From: Chelonoidis abingdonii
Taxonomy: Eukaryota > Chordata > Testudines > Testudinidae
DNA: 64,000 nt
Direction of reading: 5' to 3'
Assembly (NCBI RefSeq): GCF_003597395.2
Contig: NC_133771.1
Location: 43,659,941 to 43,723,940, forward strand
The stretch's first letter is position 1, and each line of letters begins with the position of its first letter. Positions 12,533 to 28,338 of this stretch are shown here, piece by piece. The notes beneath the pieces are model-generated. The model ran no database searches. It was given only the letters and a program-made list of their open reading frames with translations, and had not been told where the DNA came from. Position numbers and translations under genes: made by a program.

Positions 12533-13536
12533 TTAGAGTTAGCAAAAGCGGCAGCAAACAGTTGTACACAGTATCTATTTACCGAATTTAGAACAAACAC
12601 GTGCCGATCCATTCATTTGCACTTAGCAAACTTTCTACCATTTAAAAAATGGCAAGCAATTTTTATATTTTGAGCAAAAGTAACATTGAAATTTTGTGAT
12701 TTATTGTTGTGTTGTGGGAAGTTGGAAATAATGATTCCTACTAATATCATCTATTTCTACACAGTACACTGAAGATCCATTATTAAGACAAAGGAGAAAA
12801 AGAGTTAAAAGGAAGAAAAGACAAGGCACGTGCCATTGCAAATTATTCGGTGATCAGTATTGTATTGTTGTACTGTCATAGCTTCAAGCATCATATAAAT
12901 TCAGTGTCTGAAACAACCTTGAAAATTACAGTGATTATTGTGCTAAATAAAATCATTATAAACATCAAATGAAATAAAAGTTCCATAGAAAGGTTTTATC
13001 ATACTTCACTGGGTATAACATAAATTGTTGCAATAGATGTCTCAATCTTTCTGCTCCATTTGTCCATTTATAACATCTCAAAATTAATCTGAAATGGGAT
13101 TCGAATCTAAGGTCATTCGAAACCAGTGATTCTCGACCAGGAGTACATGTATCCCTGCAGGTAAGCAGAGGTCTTCCAGGAGGCACCTTCTGCTCTATAT
13201 ATTATCCTCTGAAATTTAAGTACAATATTTATATTCCAATTAATTTTTTTTATAATTATATGGTAAAAATGAGAGTAAGAATTTTTCAGTAATGGCGTGC
13301 TGTGACACTTTTGTATTTTTATGTCTGATTTTGTAAGCAATTAGTTTTTAAGTGAAGTGAACCTTGTGGGGTACACAAGACAACTCAAACCCCTTAAAAG
13401 GTACAACAGTTTGGAAAAGTTGAGAGTCACTGCTCTAACGTATTATTTTTATTTTAGATCAGTGTATTTTATTGGAGCAGTTCACTGATATACTTCATCC
13501 ATCACAGAAATCCAAATATATTGATCTTCCAGCTTC

Positions 13537-13861
13537 CAGGGCCAGCTCGAGCCATTTCGCCACCCCAAGCACGGCGGCACGCTGCGGGGGGCACTCTGCC
13601 GCTCACCCGTCCCGCGGCTCCGGTGGACCTCCCGCAGGCGTTCTTGCAGAGGGTCCGATGGTCCCGCGGCTCCAGTGGAGCTGTCGCAGGTGTGTCTGCG
13701 GGAGGTCCACCGGAGCTGCGGGACCAGCAGACCGTCCGCAGACACGCCTGCGGCAGATCCACCAGAGCCACCTGCCGCCCTCCCAGCAACCAGCAGAGTG
13801 CCCCCCCCTGCTTGCCGCCCCAAGCACGCGCTTGGCACGCTGTGGCCTGGAGCCAGCCCTG
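13537..13861. mobile_element. GC-rich non-autonomous hAT element
   Basis: This 325-bp element starts CAGGGCCAGCTCGAG and ends CTGGAGCCAGCCCTG, giving hAT-type inverted termini. A perfect 8-bp target duplication CCAGCTTC flanks it at 13529-13536 and 13862-13869. The interior is CpG-rich with several internal inverted repeats around CCGGTGGACCTCCCGCAG. It lacks a transposase. Frames of 100-142 codons on both strands in this area are by-products of the GC content. Confidence 0.9.
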
Positions 13862-13960
13862 CCAGCTTCCCACTTGGAGTCCATAAAAGCTGTGGAGTGA
13901 TGAGTCATACTTCATGGCTCACAGAACACTAGCCGACAAAATGTTCCTACACATACAGTG

Positions 13961-14069
13961 TGCCATATTCTGTTCTCAATGACACCAATATAAACACAAA
14001 AAACCTACATTAACTTTAGTAGAGTTATCACAGATTTGCTCTGGTGTCACTGAAAGCAGAATTTAGCCC
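13961..14069. repeat. Decayed palindromic MITE (GGGCCAAATTCTGC type)
   Basis: A 5' end 'CATATTCTGTTCTCA' and a 3' end 'GAAAGCAGAATTTAGCCC' match the palindromic family at 11701-11794, with central sequence lost or altered. Confidence 0.55.
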
Positions 14070-14299
14070 AGTAGAGTTGATACAGTGACAGTGAGCACAG
14101 TCATAAAGATACCATTTGTCAACAGTCATCACACTATGGCACCTGACACACAGAAATGTACTGCTACATTTAGAATAGTAAATTACATAGTCTCTGTTGG
14201 CAAACTCTGACTTTGAGACAGTGGGGAGTATGTTGCATATTATCTACTACATGAGATTAAAAAGTGTACTGATTTATTTCCCTGTCAAAGACTATATCA

Positions 14300-14521
<222 letters not shown>

Positions 14522-15221
14522 CTAGGGAGATTTAAAAAAAAAAAATTCTTCCATATATCATCAGTTTGCAGTTTACAGATTTAGCTTTTTCCTTATGCAA
14601 TCAAAGTCTCATCCATGATGGTAAAACTGAATTTACCTGACAAGGATAGGTGGAAAAAAGTGGATCAGACTGGACATACAAAAAGGAACTACACTCTATA
14701 TACTCTCAACTTTCTAGTCTACCAATGTGTGACAGAAGTAACTAAAATGTGTGACAAATGACCAAAATGGTATCGCTACACATTGCACTATATTTGACTC
14801 ACCATAACTAGAAAACCTGTTTTTAAAGATTTTTTCTCACTATATGTATTAGTAAGCCAGTTGTTTAAAAAGAAAATAGGAAAATACAGATTCTATCCTG
14901 TGCAATGATAAAAGATCTCTTGCAGTTGCACCTGGAGTTAAATTCATACAGAAAATTATGGGCATAATTGTTTATGCTACATTTGTGACTATGTTCTACC
15001 TAAATTCTGCTTCAGATGCTCGAGAAGCAGAGTGATTATTGACATAACTGAAAGATGTACTGTGGTTAAGTGGGATGAGAAAACAGTAAGGGAAAAATAC
15101 TATTAGAAAGAGTAGAACGCTAAGGCGGTTCTAAGCAAAGTGGTCATAAAGGTGAGAAAATACCACTTTCTTTACAATTCTTTTGAGGAAAGAAAACAAA
15201 GGAAATGAGATAGGAATTTCA

Positions 15222-16310
15222 TAGATTCATATGTTCTGAGGCCAGAAGGGACTACTGTGATTCTCTGTTTTCTCCTTCATACCAGATGCTATAGGACTTC
15301 TTTGAATTAGTTTTGTTTTAACTACAGCATATCTTTTAAGAAAAAAATGATCAAATCTTGATTTTAAAATGGCCAGTGAGGAAGCATCGTTCAGAATGCT
15401 TGGTATGGTTTACAATAGTTGATTAACCTCATTGTTAAAAATATGCAACTTACTTGCAGGGTGAATTGGTCTAACTCAGTGGCAGGCAATTTACGGCCCT
15501 TCAGGGCAACCACTGGCAGGCCATGAGACAGTTTGTTTACTTTGGCACAGCTGCCCGTAGATCTCAGTGTCCATTGTTCACCATTTCTGGCCAATGGGAG
15601 CTGTGAGAAACAGCGCGGGCTGCAGGGACATGCTGGCTGCTGCTTCCCGCAGCTCCCATTTGCTGGGAACAATGTACCACGACCACTGGGATCTGCGGGC
15701 AGCTGTGCCAATGTAAACAGTCTTGTGGCCCACGAGGAGATTACCCTGATGGGTCTCAGGTTGCCCACCACTGGTCTATCTTCATTGGATTTTATTATAC
15801 TTTTGTCTGCCAGACTGAAGAGCCCATTATCATATTTCTGTTCCCCATATAGGTACTTACAGACCTTAATCAAGTCTCTCTTTAACCTTCTCTCTGTCAT
15901 GCTAAACAGATTAAGCTCCTTGAATCTATCACTGTACAACAGGCTTTCCAATGCTTTAATTATTTTTGTGTCTCTTCTCTGAAACTTCTTCAATTTATCA
16001 ACATGCTCCTTGAATTGTGGATACCAGAACTATACAGTATTCCAACAGCAGTTGCACCATTCCAAATTCCTAACAGAAAGTGTCAATCTAAAACAACTAC
16101 TCTGTTCCTACTTGAGATTCCCCTGTTAATACAGCCTTACATTAGTTATTTTGGCCATAGCATCCCACTGGGAGCTCAAGGTCAGCTGATTACCTCCCAT
16201 GACCCTCCAATCTTTTTCAGAGTCACTGTTTCCCAGGATAGCCTAATTCTGTTCCTAGATATACACATGTACATTTGGCTATATTAAAACACATATTGTT
16301 TCCTTGCTGG
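15222..16310 (-). mobile_element. CR1 LINE, inverted, interrupted by a hAT
   Basis: On the minus strand this gives the CR1 reverse-transcriptase C-terminal part (LLYSDRFKELNLFSMTERRL, then RDLIKVCKYLYGEQKYDNGL) and the CR1 3' region down to 15222, near 'ATTCATATGTTCTGAGGCCA'. The apparent 200-codon minus-strand frame at 15391-15993 comes from this LINE and the nested element, so it is not a gene. Confidence 0.85.
15477..15773. mobile_element. Fold-back hAT element nested in CR1
   Basis: 297 bp, with ends CAGTGGCAGGCAA and TTGCCCACCACTG (inverted copies with minor changes). The 8-bp target duplication is GTCTAACT (15469-15476) and GTCTATCT (15774-15781), one mismatch. The two halves are largely self-complementary: the outer arms contain TTTGGCACAGCTGCCCG and its near inverse. 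There is no transposase. Confidence 0.88.
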
Positions 16311-18288
16311 TGACAAATGACAGAATGGAAATGGCAGAAGGCGATTACAGGGAAAAATCTAGAATAGGTGGATTTGATGATAGTACTGATAAAAGGGGCC
16401 AAGAGGTAGGAAGTAGGTCAGGACAACTGAGGATGGAGAACTGTTCATTGAGGAAGTGCTTTTGCTGAGAAAAGAGATGAATTGGTGATAGATTTAATGA
16501 AGGGGAAAGGGAAGAGATGTAGATTATAACAATATGGGTAAGTACAAATGGATATTAATATGTAGCATGCAAGTGAATAATATTTAATATAAAATAAAAT
16601 AATATACTGCCAAGTTATAGCACCTTTTGTCTGAAGATCTCAGTGGACATTACAGAGGAATATAAGTATTATCAGAGTAAGTGTATATACTGGGAACAGA
16701 GGCAAGAGAAGCTAAACCCAATATTTTCAAATGTTGGTCCCTAACAAAATCTGTATTTAGACTTCTAAAGAGAGGTGGCCTGATGATCCTAGGTGCACAG
16801 CATCTACAATCCAATTCTATCTGAAGCGAGTCTGAAAATTAGGACACTTTTGTTAAACGTCTAATTACCGGTATGGATTTTCTTCCCTAAGTTTTTTGCA
16901 CTTATGTCTGAAAATTTCCATCTCAGTGACATGTCCAAAGACATGCAAAGAGAGTGTGGTAGAGTCTAGAACAGAATGTAGCTCTTCTGACTCTTAAGCG
17001 CTGTTGCTTTTTTGTAAAAATATTGTCAATTATGATACGAGTGAATACCAGCAACAGTTTCACCGTAAATTGGAATTTCACAACAGAAAGTGTCAATCTA
17101 GAAGGGATTTAAATAGGTAAAGGAAAAATGGCATGTCTACGCTCAAGCCAGTAATAGAGTTATGTATCTTTTTTCAATCTTCAGAAGAAATAAAGTAATT
17201 TACTCTTCATATTGCTCTGCTGAGAAAGGGTTGGAGGTGTGTATGCATTTGTATAGCAGGGCATGAAATACAGCTAACTGAAAATGAACTCAGATAAGTC
17301 CGAGATGATGCTGGTAGCCACAGATAAACACCTCAAAGAACATCTTTCTCTAATGAAGTCATCTACCTACAGATTGTTAAAAGCTGATTCCCAGCAGTGG
17401 TGTCCTATTGAGTATTTCACTGAAACTGGATTCTCAAATAATCACAGCTGCAAAATATGTCCCCTTCCATCAGTAGCATACAAAAACTGCATTCCATCCT
17501 ATCAGACTGACCTGACAGAGTGATGCAAGCATTTATGATGTCAAGGCTCTATTACTACAAGTAGTTATATCTAGAAATGAAACCCTGACCAACTTAAGAC
17601 CAAAATAGGCATTAAGAGTTACCAGTGCCTTCAATAGTAAATGAAGAGAGAAACTATATGTTCTGGAGAAATCAGTGATAGAGTGTGAGTTGGTTCAATT
17701 ATAATCCATATATTAATGGGAACTGGTGATACAGGTGGATGTATGAGATAGAAGGGATGCAATTTAATCAAGACGTTCAGAAAGGCTATAGTTATAGGAG
17801 AAGTGCAGGCTAAGAAAGCTCAAGAGATAACTGACTGGAGAGAAATCATACGTCCAGGAGTTGATAGAAATAGGCAGGGAAATTTAGGGACAGCAGAGAT
17901 TAACTGAATTACAGTTACTGTATTCACTATAGTAAACAAATTCCAAAGTAAAATTTCACTAACAATTTATACTCTGATAGAATCCTAAATACTTCTCATC
18001 AGTCCGAACATTGAATGACAATGACTCATTATGGCAGTTATGTACTTTTGTTATATTTTCTCAATTTCTTTCAAGACAGATGATTAATAAACTAACATTT
18101 CATGCAGAATTAAGGCATTATAAGGATGACAATCACCAAAGAGAATTTTGATCATCATGCAGACTAACTTGAGCTTCTGTGTTTGTGCATGGAATTCAAT
18201 ATGATTTCATAATTGAATTAATCTACTTGATGGCACGTGGCAGGGTCTGAACAAAGCCCTGAGAAGTCAATGGGACTTCTTCCAGTGA

Positions 18289-18706
18289 TAGAGTGACCAG
18301 AAGATAACTTCAAAATATTGGGACTGTAGCAGGGGGAGCGCCTTTTCAATTGTTATACTCACCGCGTCCGGATCTTCGGCAGCATTTTGGCAGCAGGTAA
18401 TAAATCTTGCCACCAAAGAAAGAAGTACCTGCCGCCGAAATGCTGCCAAAGACCATTCACAACTTAAGGACCAGCCCGTCGAAGACACGGATATGCCAGG
18501 TGAGTGTAACAATTGAAAAGGCACTCCCTCTGCCTCTCACCACTGCCTAAGCAGAAAATAAATAAATAAATAGATAAAAACAGGCTGCCGTGCCTGAAAC
18601 AAAATATCGGGACAAATGGCATCCCAACCATGTTTCGGTCAGGATGCCAGACAAACTGCTCAATATCGGAACAATCCCAATTTTATTGGAATTTCTGGTC
18701 ACCCTA
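18289..18706. mobile_element. Non-autonomous hAT with nested palindromes
   Basis: 418 bp, with termini TAGAGTGACCAGA and TCTGGTCACCCTA (inverted). It is flanked by a perfect 8-bp duplication TCCAGTGA (18281-18288, 18707-18714). Inside, 'GCCTTTTCAATTGTTATACT' near 18342 is repeated inverted near 18503-18525. A second inverted pair around GGCAGCATTTTGGCAGCAGG follows. An AAAT run is at 18549-18575. Confidence 0.88.
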
Positions 18707-19175
18707 TCCAGTGACTTGAATAGCCTTTTGATCAGGAACTTAGTATATCAGTTATTTACTCACAGTTTGTTAAAGTCCATAACAGCTACTGGTATAAAAC
18801 AAAATAATTTAATCTGAGGGGGGAAAAAATCAAAAAAACTTGTAGGGATATAGCTAAAACACTGCATGTGCAATATAATTATTGTCCACTCAAAGGTCCA
18901 TACCATGTCATTAATTTTTAAGCAAAACTCCTCACTTATTTCAGTAGGGAATTCTACTAAAAACTTATGACATGATAAATTCTAAAAATTGTCAGTTCTT
19001 TCCTAAAACTCCATATTAAAACAATAACTGAAGAGGAAGCCTGAGGTTTTAGTAAAAAAGAAATTTGAAAGTGATAAACATTATTTTGAACATTTAAAGA
19101 TAAAAATAATTTAACATACACTAATATTAAATACATTCCAATTTCAGTATATTAGTAAATAAAAAGTCTTCTTAC

Positions 19176-19249
19176 CTCATAACCCCTAGAATTGTTCTGT
19201 ATTCCATAAGGTGGAGTACCAGGATCTGTGCAAGTGTTATGGGCTGGAT
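19176..19249 (-). CDS. CSMD1: CSMD1 exon: first part of a split sushi domain
   Basis: A 74-nt exon that encodes DPAHNTCTDPGTPPYG and NNSRGYE, the N-terminal third of a sushi domain with its first cysteine. NNS is a potential N-glycosylation site. It begins after codon base 1 and ends exactly at a codon boundary, the only phase change in the window. It must therefore pair with the 112-nt exon at 14332-14443, which starts at phase 0. The acceptor is ATTTAG and the donor GAG/GTAAGA. The exon is too short to stand out as an open frame. Confidence 0.92.
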
Positions 19250-22892
<3,643 letters not shown>

Positions 22893-23066
22893 GCAGACAT
22901 TGTGGGATATCTCCCCTCCATACACCGCGTCCTTCACATGAAAGAATAGCTGCATTGGATAACTGATAGCCCTCTGCACAATTGTAACTTATACTGGACC
23001 CCCAACGATAATCTGATCCTTCCACTTTTCCATGGAGCACTTGAGGAGGTGAGCCACATGTGATAG
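22893..23066 (-). CDS. CSMD1: CSMD1 exon: sushi domain
   Basis: A 174-nt exon that encodes a sushi domain, AITCGSPPQVLHGKVEG through GDIPQCL. The cysteines (TCG, NCA, SCE, QCL) and the Trp (GVWRG) are intact. The acceptor follows a T-rich tract (TTTTAATAG) and the donor is C/GTAAGT. The exon is symmetric. Its VEGSDYRWGSSISY and LSCEGRGVW stretches are typical of CSMD1. It lies 1.1 kb upstream of the next exon, the shortest intron in the window. Confidence 0.94.
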
Positions 23067-23611
23067 CTATTAAAACAAAGAGAGAATTTAGAAATTTTAT
23101 AGGATTTATACTAAATGTAATATTGTAGCTAGTCATGTTTCTGTAATCAAAACTTATTGGGAACAGTTTTGCCCCAAGAGAGAATGCACATTTTGACTTT
23201 CCCATAGTACACACACATTAAATATACACACGTGCATGTTAAATTTTATCAACATTGAGAGTTACATAGTAGGGAGATTAACAGCAAAACAAACAACATA
23301 CATGATCAATCAATAAAAAGTTGAAATACAATTAATTGTCTATTACTATTACAATTTTAGACCATTTTTCACCATTACTCTGTTTTGGAACAATAACTAA
23401 GGGAAAAATCTTAAGGACCTTTCTCTGATTTTACTCATACAAGATCTCTTTTTCTAAGTCATTTAAGGCTTTAGTCACTCAACCGATATTGACTTTACTG
23501 GTAATTATGTCGCTAAATCAGTATTCAACTCTTAAAATATATGGGCTATGTGAGACCGCCAATGTTTTCCAGAGGATGCTAAAACTGACAGAAAAAAAAA
23601 ATCTCTATTTT

Positions 23612-26395
23612 TAAAAGCAGCAAAGAATCCTGTGGTACCTTATAGACTAACAGACGTTTTGGAGCATGAGCTTTCATGGGTGAATATCCACTTCGTCGGA
23701 TGCATGTAGTGGAAATTTCCAGGGGCAGGTATATATATGTAAGCAAGAAGCAAGCTAGAGATAACGAGGTTAGTTCAATCAGGGAGGATGAGGCCCTGTT
23801 CTTGCAGTTGAGGTGTGAAAACCAAGGGAGGAGAAACTGAGTTTTAGTTGGCAAGGACATTCCACAGTCTTTGTTTAATCCTGACGCTGATGGTGTCAAA
23901 TTTTGCAGTATGAACTGTAAGCTCAGCAGTTTCTCTTTTGAAAGTCTGGTCCTGAAGTGTTTTGCTGCAGTTTATGGCCACCTAAGATCTGCTATTGTGT
24001 GGCCAGGAGAGTTGAAGTGTTCTCCTACAGGTTTTGTATATTTGCCATCCTAATATCCTGATTTGTGTTCCATTATCCTTTTCCATAGAGACTGTCCAGT
24101 TTGGCCGATTGTATCTATAGCAGAGGGCGATTAGCTGGCAATATGAGCCGTATATTTACATGGTGAAGTTGCAGGTGAAGAACCGATTGATTGGCTCTAC
24201 TGTGGTGACTGCTCATATCGGGTTATGTTCTGGTTGATTGTGTCAGACTGGCGTTAGACTCTATGTTGGGCAGATGTTTTAGGCATTCGATAAGATTGTT
24301 TGACATTGGAAATTGATCCTGAGACATTAGACGTTTACTGTATTTGGAACGTGAAAAAAATACCCTAACTTTATGAGACTGCATTTATGCCCTTACGTGT
24401 AATTATAGCTGCTGCAGATTGATTATATTCTCCATTAGTGCGCAGTTACTGGTAGAATAACTGTCTTCGAGTTCGTACAAGTTGTTCGTGGGCAAGTATG
24501 TGCCTGCCACCCAAGCCTGTGAAAGTGTGGGATCATTGTCCAGGACGGGGGTTGTAGATCCCTGATGATTGCTTGGAGAGTTTAGATGGGCTGTAGTGAT
24601 GGCCAGTGGAGTCCTGTTGGTTTCTTTCTTGGGTTTGTCTTGCAGTAGGATGCTTCTGGGTACACGTCTGGCTCTGTTGATCTGTTTCCTTATTCCTCGT
24701 GCGGGTTATTGTTAGTTTGAAAGAATGCTGGATGGAGATTTGAGTAGGGCTCGGTCCTGTCTGAGGGGTCAGAGAGATGCGTTGACCTCAGTGCGGTGGT
24801 CTGTAGACAATGTGATAGTTGTGGTGTGCCCGGGGATGCAAGCTGGAGGTATGAAAGTAGGCATAGTGGTCAGTAGGTTTTCTGGTATAGGGTGGTTGTA
24901 TGTGGAACCATTTACTTATTTGCACCGGTGGTGTCTGGAAGTGGACCTCCCGGTAATTGCGTCCAGGCTGAGGTTAATTGTGTGAGTGAAAGCTGTTTGA
25001 ATCGTGGCGTGGAATTTCTCCAAGTCCCCTCCCAGGGGTCCAGCATGTCATGAAGATGTTCATCAATGTTAACAGTAGGTAGAGACAGGTGCATGAGTGG
25101 ACGAGAGCTGGAGCGGCGAGTGTTCTGTTCTAGGTTGGGCCATGAAAAATTATTGGCATTATTGTTTCGGGCTGACTTGTGGGTGTCCCATAGCGGTTGC
25201 CCACTGATCTGGGAGATATATGATTATGTGCACTCAAATTTGAAATAGATTGTGTGTGTCTGGGTTGGATAAGAACTTGTCTAGATGCGCTCAGCAACCC
25301 AGTTGTGCTTGCTTGGCGATCATCAGCGATACTGTTTCCCCGGGCCGACGCGCTTCCATTAGGCGACCTGTCGTTGCTAGGGCATCACAGGTTTGGATTT
25401 CATGCCCTGATGAGTCTGAGCCGCATGCGCTCTTTCACACGGATGGACCTCCCAGCGCGTGCCTGTGGAAGGCTGGCGTCTCGCTGTCCCCCCGCATTGG
25501 CTCTTGGTTGCTGCTGTCCCAGGCACGCCTTGCGGCAGGTGCCACCGTGAGCCGCGGGGACCAGCAGACTCCCGCCGCCTCACTCACGGAACAACCTGCG
25601 CAGGGGAGGTCCACCTAGAGCCGCGGTACGGCGAGCTCGGCAAAGGATAACTCCACACCGCGCGGACGTATGTAGCCACCGTGTGCCTTTGTACCTGGCA
25701 GGCCCAGACTACAATCATTCCAGGTGCACTTACTGAATCTGACCATAAATAGGAAGACAGGCTTCAAACTCAGAGAATTCTGCCATGGTTGAGTTCGTTG
25801 GAAAAGGTGTGGTGGGCGCAGAGCCGGCCCTATGCTGGGCGCGCTCCAAGAACACCCTAGCGCCACTCCTGTACTGTGTTTCTTGACAGCTTGTATTACA
25901 AGCTCTGTGTTGTGTGTGTGTATGTTCTGTGTAGAGAGCCTCTCCTCTACACCTACCAATTGCCGTTGCCTAGTGCATTGGTGTTTGTCTGGCAAGTGCT
26001 TCACCAATGCATTGTGAAAGATATTAACTCAGGAAATCAAGAGTCGGTGTTCTGCATACAAGGTGAGATAAGCTTTGCGGCCAGACCATGCTGGTGGCCA
26101 TAAGGTCTGTCTCTAGTAGTCCACAATCCATATAGGTGATACAGTCTATCTTCTCTCTCTATCTTTTCTAACGAGATTGAATGCGTTCTCGCCGGTAATG
26201 TCTGGGTCTGTGGAATCTTGCAGGTAGTAAGATTACAATAACCCTGGGTCCAGGGCTCTAGGGTCATGTTTGATTTTTCCAGTGTTAGTGTAGGAGTGTC
26301 CTTGAGGTAGTAGGTGCCACGATTTCTATTATGTGTATTCCTCAGTGAGATCTGAGGGAAGTGGCCTGTAGAATTTGGTATTGGCATTTGGTATT
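23612..26395 (-). mobile_element. Penelope-like element, decayed, with GC-rich insertion
   Basis: Read on the minus strand, this shows remnants of a Penelope-like protein (reverse transcriptase plus GIY-YIG nuclease). IGQTGQSL of the nuclease is encoded at 24086-24109. SGLNKD near the C-terminus is at about 23867-23885. Other matching stretches are the antisense of 'TTGATCTGTTTCCTTATTCC' near 24680 and the RT region 24900-25260. The 3' region (23612-23860) matches the short repeat at 8489. Most of the coding part is broken by frequent small insertions and deletions. A GC-rich insertion occupies about 25337-25877. Family assignment is from remembered turtle repeats. Confidence 0.75.
25337..25877. 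mobile_element. GC-rich hAT-like insertion inside the Penelope-like element
   Basis: Penelope-like sequence stops at about 25336 (ATACTG) and resumes at about 25878 (TTTCTTGACAGC). Between them is CpG-rich sequence with hAT-type features: GGGCCGACGCGCTTCCATTA near 25342, 'GGTGCCACCGTGAGCCGCGG' near 25538, and GAGCCGGCCCT near 25822. Exact ends are unclear; TACTGTTT versus TACTGTGTTT at the junctions may be a decayed duplication. It resembles the elements at 13537 and 43040. Confidence 0.55.
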
Positions 26396-26520
26396 AAGTT
26401 TCTTTAAAAATATTGCTTCTTTCCACACATTATGCAAATATAAAGTGATTCAGCTAGTGCCTTCAACACCATTATAAATAAAAATGTGGTCAGCCAATCA
26501 CATAAGCTAACATTTTATTA

Positions 26521-26752
26521 GGGCAACACTCATTTTTTCATATTCTCTGATAGTTGGTATGGGAACACGCATTTTTTTCATGTTCTCTGTGTATATATAT
26601 CTTCCAACTGTATTTTCCACTGCATGCATCCTATGAAGTGGGTTTTAGACCACGGAAGCTTATGCCCAAATAAATTTGTTAGTCTCTAAGGTGCCACAAG
26701 TACTCCTCATTCTTTTTGCTGATACAGACTAACACGGCTACCACTCTAAAAC
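26521..26752 (+). mobile_element. Penelope-like repeat fragment, family 2
   Basis: The 3' terminal part of the family seen at 9527-9882: 'GTTAGTCTCTAAGGTGCCAC', then 'AAGTACTCCT', ending 'GATACAGACTAACACGGCTA' plus CCACTCTAAAAC. It is oriented on the plus strand. Confidence 0.75.
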
Positions 26753-27387
26753 CCATTTTATTATTAAGGAATTCTTGTGCTGTACTTCTACGAGGTGCAG
26801 CACAGAATTTGAAGCCCACATCCTGCCACCCAATTCTGAGCTACTTCAGGGCTGGAGATGTTCCTGACACAACTTAAACAGGCCTGGGAACCTAAGTTAT
26901 GGCAGCCTTCCCAGGCTGTCCTATGGGCTGCAGTGGTGACCCAGAATCTGCACGTACTGCATGCTATGACCCCGACATACCTCTCCCACTTCCAGCCATG
27001 TCCTTGTCATGCCCCTTACACCGGTGTTTGCAATAAGGTCCTCAGAAGGCAGCCTTCCAGCTGTCTTCCACAGTGCCTGTTCTGGGAGAATCCTTTTCCT
27101 GTCAAAAACTTGGCTTTGGGGGCAGGGTTAGGATGTCACTGTTAGTATTTTCAACCTTCTGCTTTAATATTTAACACATATTGTTGTGGCTCTAATGAAT
27201 TCCAAGTTAGTACTCTGACTCTCCTCACTACATCTTATGTAGGGCACAAATAACTATGTTATTAAAATCTATCTGACTGTCTCAGCAGTATATTAATAGT
27301 TTGCATCGTATCTATCTTAAAAGTGGTTGTGCAAATTGTTCCCCTTTATAATTAATAATAAAAATATTAACATTCTATTCAGTATCA

Positions 27388-27627
<240 letters not shown>

Positions 27628-27803
27628 TCAACAACTATATAAATAAAACTTAAAAAAAAAAACTAAGTACACATGGACACATTTACTCATACACACAATG
27701 TCCCTTTACCAGCATACACAAGCATCAAAGTGACTTTGATCCAGCTATTTTATCTGAAAACATTAAAAGACAAACAATTTTTTTTTAAAGTACTAAATAT
27801 CCT

Positions 27804-27918
27804 GGGCCAAATTCTTCACTCAGTAACACTTATGTAAATGTAATGTAATGCAACTTAATTTGAGTAAATAGAGTTGCTCTGCATTTACACCAGTATAACT
27901 GAGGTCAGAATCTGGACC
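27804..27918. repeat. Decayed palindromic MITE (GGGCCAAATTCTGC type)
   Basis: Starts GGGCCAAATTCTTCACTCAG and ends AGGTCAGAATCTGGACC. The outer arms remain complementary. Confidence 0.6.
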
Positions 27919-28250
27919 TTGTTTCTATTGTTTAGAGAAAAAAACACATATGACTATGAGCAAGAAGGCCTGGAAGGAAGTCTTCATGGGGTTCTGTAAA
28001 AGTTTTTATTAAACAGTTAGCTCCTGGCCCTTTTCCCATTTATATCAATGGGAATTTTGAATGTCTTCAACAGGAATTGGGCCTTAAAGTTGTTGTTGTT
28101 TTATGCCACACATTATACTCTCCTCTTCGAGCTTCACAGAACTCCTGTCTCCTTATCAGCCTGACCATCAAAAAGGGATCAGATTTTCAAAACAGCTTAA
28201 GTGACTTAGGAACACAAGTCCCATTTCGGTTGTTTTGGAAACTCCTGCAG

Positions 28251-28338
28251 TGCTGAAATTCTGCCCGGACTTTCACATGTATAGGCACACTGAAATCAGT
28301 GGAACTGCATAGTATGGAGGTGTAGGCAGAATTTAGCT
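28251..28338. repeat. Decayed palindromic MITE (GGGCCAAATTCTGC type)
   Basis: TGCTGAAATTCTGCC at the left end pairs with GGCAGAATTTAGC at the right end. Confidence 0.5.

Noticed and set aside
13472..13932. Frames of 85-142 codons on both strands
   Set aside because: They fall in and around a hAT element with clean termini and an 8-bp duplication; the frames reflect CpG-rich palindromic sequence.
15391..15993. 200-codon minus-strand frame
   Set aside because: The N-terminal part is CR1 reverse transcriptase and the middle is the nested hAT at 15477-15773. It is not a host gene.
25250..26007. Frames of 98-130 codons
   Set aside because: They run across the GC-rich insertion and Penelope-like flanks; no known domain is present and the local sequence may contain assembly errors.
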